Source: Anaerolineae bacterium | Lineage (GTDB): Bacteria; Chloroflexota; Anaerolineae; 4572-78; J111 | Assembly: GCA_023151115.1 (NCBI GenBank) | Contig: JAKLJP010000001.1 | Span: forward strand, 248,001 to 312,000 | Direction of reading: 5' to 3' | DNA length: 64,000 nt | In this document: positions 7,932 through 16,379 of the stretch, piece after piece | Numbering within the stretch: position 1 is the first letter of the stretch | Layout: each line of letters opens with the position of its first letter | Translations under genes and position numbers: made by a program | The notes under the pieces: generated by a model | What the model was told of the DNA's origin: nothing | The model's database searches: none | The model's input: the letters and a program-made list of their open reading frames with translations, nothing else

Positions 7932-10900
7932 TTACAGGTAACCGTATTCGCGAGCCAGTTCCACGGCTTGCCTTAAACGTTCCTGCATCATATCCGTATT
8001 GCCGGATTCCCACGATTGCACGGCCATCTCCAGGGTCTCGGTGACATCATCGGGTAGTTTCTGTTGACTGGGATCAAGCATGGCCCGGGCAGCCTTAATG
8101 GCATCAGGCAATGCCTCTTGCTTTAAGCCAATCGCTAACACTATCCAATTCGCCAACCACTGGAACGGATAGGGAGAGTTGTCCCAGGTGGAGAGCGCTG
8201 CCTGGGCTTCTTCCTGGGCGGAGGGAAGCTGGCCGTTACGGTAGTGCAACCAGGCGGTATTGGCCTGGGATACAGCCATGTAAAAAGGAGTTCCCACCGT
8301 TTGCCCGGCTTCGACCAACCGGGGCAGGTAAGCGCCCACCTGGGTTGTATCTCCCCACAAGCGATAGAGGATGGTCAGATAAACCAGGCATTGCGTTTGT
8401 GACCACTTATCGCTAAGTTTCCCGGCCAGGGCCAGGGTTTCCTGTAGTGCTGCCTCGGACCCGGCCAGATCACTGTGCCACAAGAGGTTGAAGCCGAGTC
8501 CAAAGTGCTGGTGGTTAATCTGCCAGGTTTTGCCCGCTTCCTGAGCATAGGCCAGGGTGTTTCGGGCCAGGGCAACCGTCTCGGCTGACAGCCGGTACTT
8601 CTCTTTGAGCATAGCCATTTGGTTCAATTGGCTGAAGAAGTGTGCTTGCTGCATCGCCGTGCCGACATCATCTAAGAGAACCTGGGTTTGCCCGGTCAAC
8701 TCCGCCATCGCCTCTGCTTGAAGCTGGTAGTACAAGGCATCCATCAAGCCCAAAAGGATGTTCAGCCGGACCTGTTTGCCATCCCGGTCGTTGCGTTCCT
8801 CCAGGAGGGTCAGGGCGGCCCGCCGGAGGGCGATCGCTTCGTCGCCTCGCTGTTGCGGCGGCAATGTTTCGGCCAGTTTATGCTGTAACTCAGCCCGCCG
8901 CAGCCGTTCATTTTCCGAAACCTGGCTCAAAGCAGTGCGATACATTTCCTCGGCCAGGGCAAAGCGACCGGCAATGGTCAGGTTATCGGCTAAGGCTTCG
9001 TGCAATTCCGCTCGCACGGCTACTGTTTCGGACAACTTTGCCGACAATTCGATGGCCTGGCGGAGATAGGCAATGGCATCTTGGTGAAAATAGAGTCGTT
9101 GGGCCAGGGTGGCTGCCTGCCGGTAGTAATCAATCGCCTGGGCAACCTCGCCGGCCGCTTCAAAATGAGCAGCGATGGTGGCTGGCAGCCCGGCCTCGGA
9201 TGAGTCCGTTAATTGGGCCAGAGCCTTAGCCGCCCGCCGGTGCAGCAATCGTCGCCGCCAGGGGCTGATCTCCTCGTAAACCGCCTGCCGGGCCAGGTCA
9301 TGGTGAAAGTGAAACTCAATACCATCGGCTTGAAGCAGTTGGTGGGCCAGCAACTCTTCCAGGCTATCTACCGTTTCCAATTCACTTCGCCCAGAGGCCT
9401 CTACCAACGTCTCGACCCGCACGTTGGGGGAGAGCACCGCGGCTACGGCCACCATTTGCTGTGACAATGGGGTCAGGCGGGACACTCGCCGCAGAACCGC
9501 GTCCCGCACCGTTTGGGGCAGGGGCAGGTCGGCATCACCATTATCATCAGAGATTTTCCCCATTTCCAGCAGCTCGCGGATCGTTTCCAATACGAAGAAG
9601 GCATTGCCACCGGTGGCGGCGTGAATGCGGCCGGCCAGGGGGATAACAACGGCTTGATCCGTCCCGACCTGACGCAGCAGTTCGGCCACAGCCGTTTCCG
9701 ACAAGCTAGCCAGCCGGATAGGCCCGGCCAACCCGGCTCGATTTAGGGCGCGCCGCCAATTGGCCAATGCCCCGGCCCAATGGCTGCGATACGTCCCGAA
9801 AATGCACATGCCGCTGCCGGCCAATCGTTTGGTCACATAGTCCAGCCAACCCAAGCTGGACTCATCGGCCCAATGCACATCATCCAGACAGAGTAACAGC
9901 GGCGAATCGGTGGCCAGGCTGGCAAAGACTTCGGTCAGCGCCTCGAACAGGCGGGCCTGGGCTTGCTCCGGCGCAACCTCGACCGGCGGCGGCAGGTCAG
10001 GGAAGTGGGCGCGAAGTTCCGGCAGCAGGCGAGAAACTTCCGCTAACCAGATGGGTAGGGTGTCCTTCCAGCGGTCGCGCAGCGGCAGAGCCAGCCGCAG
10101 AGCCTGCGCCAGCGGCTGGTAGGGCAGGGCATGGCCGGTGGCCGGGCTGTTGCCGGTCAGCACCAGCCCGGTTTGGGCGCTGGCAAACTCTTGCATCAGG
10201 CGCGATTTGCCCACCCCCGCCTCGCCGGAGATGAAAATGACGCCCCCGCGCCGGTAACGGCCATAGGCGGCGGTCAGCGCCTGCCAGGCGTCGTCCCGGC
10301 CAATGAGGGGTAAGTTCAAGCCGGGTAAGGTGGTCCACTCCGGTTTGGGCAGCAGCATCGGTGCGGGTACGGATGCGCCGTCACGGGCGGCTTCATAAGC
10401 CGCGCGAGTTTCCGGCAGCGGCGGCACGCCCAATTCCCGCTCCAGGACGATAGTACACTGTTCAAACTGGCGCAGAGCGGCGCTGCGGTCGCCCTGGGCG
10501 GCATAGAGCGTGATCAATTGGCGATGGATTTCTTCGGCCAGGTCGTCGGCGGCCAGGTACTGTTGGGCGTACTGGATGGCGGCGGGATAATCACCCCGAT
10601 CAGCTTTGATCGTCACCAGCTTGCCTAACACATCCAGATAGGCACGTTCATACTGGCGTTGGCTCTGGTGGAGCCAATGGTCGAACTCGGGACTGTCGGG
10701 CAGGCTAAAGCCATTCAGAAAGCGCCCCTGATAGAGGGAGACGGCCGTTTCCCAGCCGGTCACATCATTGGCTGCGCCCAACCTGACAAACTGCACCGCG
10801 TCCGACCCGACGAGATCAGGGTTCAGGGCGACGGTCGTATGGTCAGACAGCAGCAGTTCAGGCTGGGGCAAAGCCTGGTGGATGTAGCTCAACAGGCGGA

Positions 10901-11120
10901 TCAAATTGCGGCGAGCGGTGGTTTCGGGGGTATCCGGCCACAGCAAAAAGATGAGTTGATCGCGGGGCGTGGGGTGCAGGCCATCGGCCAGGCGGTAGAG
11001 CAGGGCCCGGGCCTGGCGACGGGCCAGGCTAAAGGGCTGCGTTTGCCAGATTATTGCCGGCGGACCTAACAGGCGAATCCAGCATGGCGGCTTGTTGTAA
11101 TCCAATTGAGTTTCGGCCAT
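7932..11120 (-). CDS. BTAD-type transcriptional activator with AAA ATPase and TPR repeats
   Basis: This 1062-aa regulator has an N-terminal winged-helix-like DNA-binding region with Arg-rich recognition segment (about 10-95), a bacterial transcriptional activator domain (about 100-240, ending in the REL-G-V-P-P-L-P-E-T-R-A-A-Y-E signature), an AAA/STAND ATPase (about 275-560; Walker A GEAGVGKSRL, Walker B LLLCLDDVHWAD) and a long helical TPR-like C-terminal half. The order is that of the SARP/AfsR-MalT-like 'BTAD plus ATPase' regulators common in Actinobacteria and Chloroflexota. No C-terminal LuxR helix-turn-helix is present, so DNA contact should be through the N-terminus. It is a single gene with its own terminator; the target genes are not evident. 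Confidence 0.88.
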   Translation of the reverse strand: MAETQLDYNKPPCWIRLLGPPAIIWQTQPFSLARRQARALLYRLADGLHPTPRDQLIFLLWPDTPETTARRNLIRLLSYIHQALPQPELLLSDHTTVALNPDLVGSDAVQFVRLGAANDVTGWETAVSLYQGRFLNGFSLPDSPEFDHWLHQSQRQYERAYLDVLGKLVTIKADRGDYPAAIQYAQQYLAADDLAEEIHRQLITLYAAQGDRSAALRQFEQCTIVLERELGVPPLPETRAAYEAARDGASVPAPMLLPKPEWTTLPGLNLPLIGRDDAWQALTAAYGRYRRGGVIFISGEAGVGKSRLMQEFASAQTGLVLTGNSPATGHALPYQPLAQALRLALPLRDRWKDTLPIWLAEVSRLLPELRAHFPDLPPPVEVAPEQAQARLFEALTEVFASLATDSPLLLCLDDVHWADESSLGWLDYVTKRLAGSGMCIFGTYRSHWAGALANWRRALNRAGLAGPIRLASLSETAVAELLRQVGTDQAVVIPLAGRIHAATGGNAFFVLETIRELLEMGKISDDNGDADLPLPQTVRDAVLRRVSRLTPLSQQMVAVAAVLSPNVRVETLVEASGRSELETVDSLEELLAHQLLQADGIEFHFHHDLARQAVYEEISPWRRRLLHRRAAKALAQLTDSSEAGLPATIAAHFEAAGEVAQAIDYYRQAATLAQRLYFHQDAIAYLRQAIELSAKLSETVAVRAELHEALADNLTIAGRFALAEEMYRTALSQVSENERLRRAELQHKLAETLPPQQRGDEAIALRRAALTLLEERNDRDGKQVRLNILLGLMDALYYQLQAEAMAELTGQTQVLLDDVGTAMQQAHFFSQLNQMAMLKEKYRLSAETVALARNTLAYAQEAGKTWQINHQHFGLGFNLLWHSDLAGSEAALQETLALAGKLSDKWSQTQCLVYLTILYRLWGDTTQVGAYLPRLVEAGQTVGTPFYMAVSQANTAWLHYRNGQLPSAQEEAQAALSTWDNSPYPFQWLANWIVLAIGLKQEALPDAIKAARAMLDPSQQKLPDDVTETLEMAVQSWESGNTDMMQERLRQAVELAREYGYL

Positions 11121-11277
11121 ATTATTTTGAGATCAACTTATAGACAAATCACTTAAAAGTCATACTATCATTGTAGCAGCGACGGCTCCCACGCCGTCGC
11201 TGGGCCGGGCGTGGGAGCCCGGCCCGCTAAAAAATTGTACGATGTTTTATCTGCTTTGTCTATTAGGTTGAATAGAA
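11121..11277. other. Intergenic region upstream of the BTAD gene
   Basis: It holds the twin hairpin element (see separate entry) and AT-rich sequence but no clear promoter or gene. Weak -10-like TATAAG on the minus strand about 20 nt before the BTAD start. Confidence 0.4.
11177..11225. repeat. Twin GC-rich hairpins with complementary loops
   Basis: Hairpin 1 is a 10-bp stem (CAGCGACGGC, 11177-11186; GCCGTCGCTG, 11193-11202) with loop TCCCAC. Hairpin 2 is a 9-bp stem (GGGCCGGGC, 11202-11210; GCCCGGCCC, 11217-11225) with loop GTGGGA. The loops are exact complements, and the wider segments GGCTCCCACGCC and GGCGTGGGAGCC can pair over 12 bp instead. There is no T-run on either side in a terminator position, so a dispersed palindromic element is more likely than a terminator. 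Confidence 0.7.
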
Positions 11278-11460
11278 TTACCCATCAACGGATGGTCTCC
11301 TCCCGGTAATCGAACACAACTGTGCTTGGGCTATAACGGTAGTCGCCGTGAGTTGATGCGGTGATAGCCCACAGGCAGTTAACAGAAAGTAGAGCATAAT
11401 GAGATAAACGGGTTTCACCGTTATACTCCATTCTTTTGCTCCTTTTATGCGACTTACCAT
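11278..11460 (-). CDS. Possible small lipoprotein (60 aa)
   Basis: A short open frame whose N-terminal third ends in a good lipobox (FLLTACG), after a hydrophobic stretch of about 13 residues. The remaining 30 residues have no recognisable domain. The ribosome binding site is weak. It lies among gene remnants and may itself be the start of a truncated lipoprotein gene. Confidence 0.25.
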   Translation of the reverse strand: MVSRIKGAKEWSITVKPVYLIMLYFLLTACGLSPHQLTATTVIAQAQLCSITGRRPSVDG

Positions 11461-11495
11461 TGTAATAGACCTACGCATGTGCTTGGTATACTTAC

Positions 11496-11630
11496 TCACC
11501 CCACCCATTGATGGCGCAACACCCCCATTTGGGGCAGGTGGGTTATCTCGTGAGAGGCAAAGTAGCTGACCTGCTGCCGGAGGGGCACCGGGCCAAACTC
11601 TTCGTGTTGGCCGGTCCGCCGCCAATCAGA
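11496..11630 (-). pseudogene. 3' fragment of a DinB-family gene
   Basis: The last 43-44 codons (W-R-R-T-G-Q-H-E-E-F-G-P to H-Q-W-V-G, stop) are a near copy of the C-terminus of the intact DinB/zinc-ribbon protein at 31273-32166, and similarity continues at DNA level a few bases past the stop. Upstream the reading frame loses all similarity and has no start. This is a truncated relic of a second copy. Confidence 0.8.
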
Positions 11631-11668
11631 CGAGCGGCGATTTTTTTCTTTGACATGTTGGCCCCGAT

Positions 11669-11925
11669 TTAACCGGCGCGCTTGAACAACATGCGAATCG
11701 CTCCCAGGAAACCGCCTACGCCCAATAGGATAAAACATCCGCCCAAACCGGGAATAATAACCGAACCCAAACTCAAACCAGGTTCAAGTAGCGCTCGGTC
11801 GCGGGCCAACCGGTGCTCGCGATGCTCTCATTCAATTCGGTCCAACCGACGTAAAAAGTGGCAGCGCCGGCTAACGCGACAAATGCTGTGATTAACATCA
11901 TTACCAAACCGACTTTTACGGACAT
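11669..11925 (-). pseudogene. Internally deleted DUF3592-like membrane protein gene
   Basis: A GGAGG ribosome binding site leads into a 50-codon frame (11773-11925) with one membrane helix, followed by a G-W-P-A-T-E stretch like that opening the extracytoplasmic domain of DUF3592 proteins. The frame then stops, and a second frame resumes at once with a Gly-rich membrane helix (IIPGLGGCFILLGVGGFLGA) ending in a positively charged tail and a stop at 11669. The two ends of a two-helix protein seem joined after loss of the central domain plus a frame change. The family assignment is tentative. Confidence 0.5.
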
Positions 11926-12002
11926 TGGGGCGCCTCCTGGTAACGCGCAATAAAATTGTGATCGTGGAGTACGAGAGAGAGAAAGCGGGACTCAGAATAC
12001 TA

Positions 12003-14873
12003 TCAACGCCTCACCAGCGGCAGGTATACCATTTGCGAAGACGGCGCGCCGTTGTTCAGGGCTTCAAGCGTTACCTGCCCGTCCACGTATGAGAGTTCAT
12101 ACTCAAAGCCCGGCTCCAGCCCGTTGATTTCCACGCTGTCAAACGCGCCGTTGATACCTCCCGTCGCCGTAAGGAAAGTGAGAGTATCTCCCTGGCTGGG
12201 CGCGTAGCCGTTTTTGAAGTTGAGTACCAGCACCCCATCCAGGATAGCTGTACCGGTGATCGCCAGGCTGCCGTATTGACCCGCGCCGTTGCCGGTCAGG
12301 GGAATCGCCAGCCGGCCGGTGGGACCCATGGTCAGTGTGCCGCTGATAGCCAATGTCGCAGTCCCGGCTTGCGCCTGTATGGGGGATTGGAAAGCGGCGA
12401 CCTGGCCGGACAGATACATCACGGTGATACCGGGGGCCAGCATACCCTCGTTGTGCAGGCCGAGGAAGTTCACCGCCAGTGTGCCCGTGCCGGTGACCAC
12501 GCCGTTCGGGGTGATGTACGTCCCGTTGGTCGCCACCAGCGCGTTGTTTTTCATCTCCACCAGCCCTGTGCCGCCGCCCACTGCCCCGACCGTCAGCACA
12601 TCCAGGGCGCGCACCATGCCGCCATCCACGGTGATCGAGCCGTCGCCGCTCAAACCGGCCTGGCCGAGTTGGATGTTCCGGCAACGGAAAAGGCCGCCGT
12701 CGTCCAGCGAAACGCCGCCGTCGTAGGTGTGGCCGATGACGCACAAACCGGCCGCCGGGTCCACCACATCCAGTTGGGTCGGATGCGCCGTGTTCGCCGC
12801 GCCCCACAGAATCGCCGCCCCTTCGCCATCCTTGCCGATAATCAAATCGCCTTCGATGCCGCCCCGCGCCGCGTTCCACAAGGCCAGCAGGTTGGCGCTG
12901 CCCGGCCCGCCGACCCAAACCGTGCCCAGCACATCCATCTCGGAGGGGCCGCCGGTGGGGTGACGGCCGTCCACGCGCAGTTCGCCATTGGTAATATGCG
13001 CATTTTGACTGACGTACAGGCTGCCGCCATCCAGCACCTCGACCGAGCCAAAATCGGTTTGTCCAACAAACAAACTGCCCAGGAGCGCCCACATCGCCGG
13101 CTGACCGGTGACTGCGCTGATGCTGTTAACGGTCACTTGTGAATCTTCGCTGAGGACGCCCCAGCTCACATAGGCGTCGTTAGAGTTGACGCGCCCGCCG
13201 TACTGGATGTCCAGGGTGCCGCTGATGCCATAGCCCACGGCGATGTTGCCGGTTTCCCACAGCGACCCATCGCCGCCCACGTCGGCTGTGCCGGTTCCCG
13301 TGGCCAGCAAACCGCCGATGCGCGCTTCGGCGCTGGTCAAATGCCCGCCGGCCGTCACAAACAGTTCACCCGCGCCTTCATCGCCAATGGTCAGGCGGCC
13401 CGAGCCGTTCAAGCTGGTCCCGTTGCCCAACACCTGCAATCGGGCCAGGGGCGGATTGGAGGGATTGGCCGGCAGTGATCCGCCGATAATGGCGTGGATC
13501 ATATTGCCCGTGCCCGAAGTGATTCTCACCGTTCCCCCCTCATTGACGGTCAGCGCCGGTTCCTCCACCGAATCGTCCAGCAGATTCAAGGACAGGTTCT
13601 GGAAATCCACCGTGTTGGTGCCTGAGATGATCATTCGACCCATCGGAAAGTTGGCCATCGCTGAGATTGCGGTGATTACGGGGCCGGCATCCACCGCATA
13701 TTGGCCGCCCAGGGCAAAGATAACGGTATCACCGTTGCCGGGGTCGCCCTGGGGATTCCAGTTGGTCGCCACATGCCACGAACCGCCGCTTGGATTAGTC
13801 CAGTAATACGCCCGCGGCGTGAGCAGGAAAACGCGCGTCTGCCCGTTGATCGTCCCAAAACCGGTGATCTTGCCCCGATTGTTGATGGCGCGCGCTTCCT
13901 GTAGCACCCAGCCGGAATTTGCGGGAATCAAGTTGTTGAGGTCTTGCATCTGCCCATTGGCCCAGACAAAGGCGTGTGAGGTTATCCCGGTTTGCAGCAC
14001 GCCCACCACCTGCCCCTTGTCGTTGATATCGTAGGCGATGCTTTGGTCCCACGTCAGCGCGCCCAGGTCTTGCATCGAACCGTTCTGCCACAAAAAGGCG
14101 TGCGGCGTGCTATTGGCCAAACGGGCCGTGCCAACCACCTGACCGCTTTCGTTAATCGCCTCCGCCGAACTATAATCTCCGCCCAGGGTGCCCAAATCCT
14201 GCATCGAGCCGTTCTGCCACAAAAAGGCGTGAAAATTCGCGGAGGCGTCGTACGAGCCGCCGACCACCTGCCCGGCGTCGTTGAGGCCATAAGCGGCGCT
14301 AATGGCGGGCCACAGCGGGTCCAGGTCGCCCAGGTCCACAATCCCACCGCTGCCCCACAGGACGGCGTGAGAAAGATATGTGTCCGGTGCGCAACAGGCA
14401 TACCCTACCGCCTGCCCGGAGTTATTGATCTCGAAGGCATAGCTGGTCGTACCTCCGAGCGTGCCCAGGTCTTGCATCCCGCCGCTTTGTTGCCAGCGGA
14501 AGGCGTGGTTATTGCCGCCGCCAAGGGGCGAGCCACCCACCACCTGACCGGAATCGTTGACATCGTAGGCCCAACTCCCTTGCCCCCCCAGGGCGCCCAG
14601 GTTGGTCATGGTGTTGCCATCCCATAAAAAGGCATACAGGTACGAGCCGCTTTGGGAGGCGCCGGCGACCTGGTCGTCTTCGTTGATGCCCATACCCTTG
14701 GTGGTGATGCCCCCCAGCGTGCCCAGGTCGGTGATGGTGTATCGAGCAGCGGGTGTAGCCTGGAGCGCCGGACGCTCGTTGGCAGCCGCCAGAGCAAAAA
14801 GTCCGCGCTGTGCCACACCAGACAGAGTCATAAGCAATGTTATTAATAGTAGCGAGCACAACAATCGTTTCAT
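12003..14873 (-). CDS. Secreted HAF-repeat protein
   Basis: This 956-aa protein has a clear signal peptide (positive MKR, hydrophobic 5-28). Residues about 45-355 hold about seven HAF repeats of around 45-50 residues with the signature L-G-T-L-G-G, A-x-x-I/V-N-x-x-G-Q-V-V-G and H-A-F-L-W. The second half (about 360-930) is Gly/Asn/Thr-rich with repeated 'G-G-x-L/V' strands typical of autotransporter-passenger-like beta-helices, starting with Y-Y-W-T-N-P-S-G-G-S-W. There is no autotransporter barrel. The extreme C-terminus is VYLPLVRR, nearly shared with the FG-GAP protein at 46842. It is presumably cell-surface or extracellular; function unknown. Stop 12003 lies beyond remnants, and the gene may follow the cytochrome operon. 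Confidence 0.8.
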   Translation of the reverse strand: MKRLLCSLLLITLLMTLSGVAQRGLFALAAANERPALQATPAARYTITDLGTLGGITTKGMGINEDDQVAGASQSGSYLYAFLWDGNTMTNLGALGGQGSWAYDVNDSGQVVGGSPLGGGNNHAFRWQQSGGMQDLGTLGGTTSYAFEINNSGQAVGYACCAPDTYLSHAVLWGSGGIVDLGDLDPLWPAISAAYGLNDAGQVVGGSYDASANFHAFLWQNGSMQDLGTLGGDYSSAEAINESGQVVGTARLANSTPHAFLWQNGSMQDLGALTWDQSIAYDINDKGQVVGVLQTGITSHAFVWANGQMQDLNNLIPANSGWVLQEARAINNRGKITGFGTINGQTRVFLLTPRAYYWTNPSGGSWHVATNWNPQGDPGNGDTVIFALGGQYAVDAGPVITAISAMANFPMGRMIISGTNTVDFQNLSLNLLDDSVEEPALTVNEGGTVRITSGTGNMIHAIIGGSLPANPSNPPLARLQVLGNGTSLNGSGRLTIGDEGAGELFVTAGGHLTSAEARIGGLLATGTGTADVGGDGSLWETGNIAVGYGISGTLDIQYGGRVNSNDAYVSWGVLSEDSQVTVNSISAVTGQPAMWALLGSLFVGQTDFGSVEVLDGGSLYVSQNAHITNGELRVDGRHPTGGPSEMDVLGTVWVGGPGSANLLALWNAARGGIEGDLIIGKDGEGAAILWGAANTAHPTQLDVVDPAAGLCVIGHTYDGGVSLDDGGLFRCRNIQLGQAGLSGDGSITVDGGMVRALDVLTVGAVGGGTGLVEMKNNALVATNGTYITPNGVVTGTGTLAVNFLGLHNEGMLAPGITVMYLSGQVAAFQSPIQAQAGTATLAISGTLTMGPTGRLAIPLTGNGAGQYGSLAITGTAILDGVLVLNFKNGYAPSQGDTLTFLTATGGINGAFDSVEINGLEPGFEYELSYVDGQVTLEALNNGAPSSQMVYLPLVRR

Positions 14874-14972
14874 CTGTCATTCCTCGCATTTTGAAAAGAT
14901 GCTTCAATGAGATATGCCAGGCCATCTGGACCTACTCGGTAACTTGACGGGCCATTGCCAGCAGCATTATGG

Positions 14973-15857
14973 CTATTTGGCCGGCAAGGATTGTAAGTAC
15001 ATCCAGAGCGCCTTGAGTTCGTCGTCGGTCATCTTACCGATATTCTCCCAGGGCATGAAGGGATCCATCTCCTGCCCACCCGGCGTTACCCCGCTGCGCA
15101 TAGCTTGAATGAAATCGGATTCCGACCAATCGGCCAGTTCTCCACCGGGCGTGAGATTTGAAGCAGGCACAGTATCCGGGGGAGCGCCCGGAATGGGGCC
15201 GCCGGAATAGTCGGAGCCGTGACAGCCCACACAGCCCGCGGCCAGGTATTTTCCGTACTCTATGGTCACCCCGGGTTCGGACGCAGATGGGCGCGGCCCG
15301 GTATGGTCAATTAGCGCGGCCGGCGTCAATGGAAGTTGCCCGGCCAGAAACAGGATCCGGCCCATAGGACCTATGGAGGCTTTCGGGGTCTCGTTGTCCA
15401 CCGGCGGGACAGTTTTAAGATAGGCGATCAACGCCCCCAGGTCCCGGTCGCCGAGAAAGTAATATTCGGCCGAGGGCATAAACAGCAAAGCTTTGTGATC
15501 CGGACCGATGCCATGCCGAATGGCGAGCACCCAGTCCGCATCGCTGTATGAAGTGGCGATACCGCCTTGACCGGACGTCAGGTTGGAGGCGTACAAAAGA
15601 CCCATCGCCGCATCTTCAAAAAAGGCTGCGCCGGCCAGATTTTCGGCGTGGCAATCGTTGCAGCCGCGGGTCTCGGCGATATGCCGGCCAAGCGCCAGGG
15701 AGTCCTCGCCGGTGGGGATGGCTATGGTTTCGGCCGGGACATTGTAGGTCTGGCCCAGGCGGAGCTCGGTGACGGCGTACACCGCCCCTATCGCTAAAAC
15801 GATCAGCCCGATGAGTCCGCCGAGCACAATTCCTACCCACTTCAATATCTTTCTCAT
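14973..15857 (-). CDS. Membrane-anchored di-haem cytochrome c
   Basis: This 294-aa protein has an N-terminal membrane helix (about 7-30) that should anchor it facing outwards. Two c-type haem motifs follow: CNDCH at about residue 60 and CVGCH at about 206. Each sits in a cytochrome-c-like domain, and the first contains a G-R-H-I-A-E-T-R-G lead-in. Candidate Met ligands are present (LLFMPSAEYY; M-D-P-F-M-P). Tandem domains of this kind pass electrons to or from dehydrogenases at the membrane. It starts 8 nt after the cupin gene and appears to be the third gene of a methyltransferase-cupin-cytochrome operon. Confidence 0.88.
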   Translation of the reverse strand: MRKILKWVGIVLGGLIGLIVLAIGAVYAVTELRLGQTYNVPAETIAIPTGEDSLALGRHIAETRGCNDCHAENLAGAAFFEDAAMGLLYASNLTSGQGGIATSYSDADWVLAIRHGIGPDHKALLFMPSAEYYFLGDRDLGALIAYLKTVPPVDNETPKASIGPMGRILFLAGQLPLTPAALIDHTGPRPSASEPGVTIEYGKYLAAGCVGCHGSDYSGGPIPGAPPDTVPASNLTPGGELADWSESDFIQAMRSGVTPGGQEMDPFMPWENIGKMTDDELKALWMYLQSLPAK

Positions 15858-15865
15858 GGCTTATC

Positions 15866-16348
15866 TTACCCCGTGACCGGCGGAACAAAGGTGTCGTAGT
15901 GGCTCATCAAGGCGATGACCTTACTCATATCCTGGGGCGGCCACTGGGGTTCGCTTTTTACCAAATCGGCCAGTTCAGCAAAGTAATTCTCTAACCCGGC
16001 CGGAGAGGTCACCAGCAAATACTTTGCCTGAGCATCCGTTTGGTTGGAAAAACTATGAACCACGCCGGGCGAGACAAACGCGAACCCGCCAGGGCCGACC
16101 GTGAACATCTGTTCAGCCACACCGAAGGTTAACGTCCCTTCCAGAACGTAGAATATCTCGGCAGTGACTTTGTGCCAGTGCGGGGCCGGCCCGGAAAAGT
16201 GCGGCGGAGCGGCATATTCCAACACCAGCCATTGCCCGTTTGTGTCTGCGCCGGTGGCCTTGTAGGTGATAGTTACGCCCAATGCACTGAGCGTATCCCC
16301 TTCTTGCGGTTGTAAAATAATTGCTCCAGGTTGTTTTGGTGATGACAT
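15866..16348 (-). CDS. Cupin-domain protein
   Basis: This 160-aa single-cupin protein begins at the ATG at 16348, which follows AAGGAGAG at good spacing; an upstream in-frame ATG would add an Arg-rich stretch without similarity. Cupin motif 1 appears as P-H-W-H-K-V-T-A-E-I-F-Y-V-L-E-G-T-L (two His and a Glu for metal), motif 2 as G-G-F-A-F-V-S-P-G-V-V-H-S-F. Such proteins range from storage to dioxygenase and isomerase activities; the substrate cannot be told. It lies 31 nt after the methyltransferase gene and 8 nt before the cytochrome gene. Confidence 0.85.
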   Translation of the reverse strand: MSSPKQPGAIILQPQEGDTLSALGVTITYKATGADTNGQWLVLEYAAPPHFSGPAPHWHKVTAEIFYVLEGTLTFGVAEQMFTVGPGGFAFVSPGVVHSFSNQTDAQAKYLLVTSPAGLENYFAELADLVKSEPQWPPQDMSKVIALMSHYDTFVPPVTG

Positions 16349-16379
16349 GCTACTCTCCTTTGTGAAATAAAGATTACAT

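Noticed and set aside
11177..11225. Paired hairpins as Rho-independent terminator
   Set aside because: No run of U follows in either direction.
12276..13142. Long plus-strand open frame opposite the HAF protein
   Set aside because: Composition mirrors the minus-strand Gly-rich coding sequence, with no domain or ribosome binding site; shadow frame.
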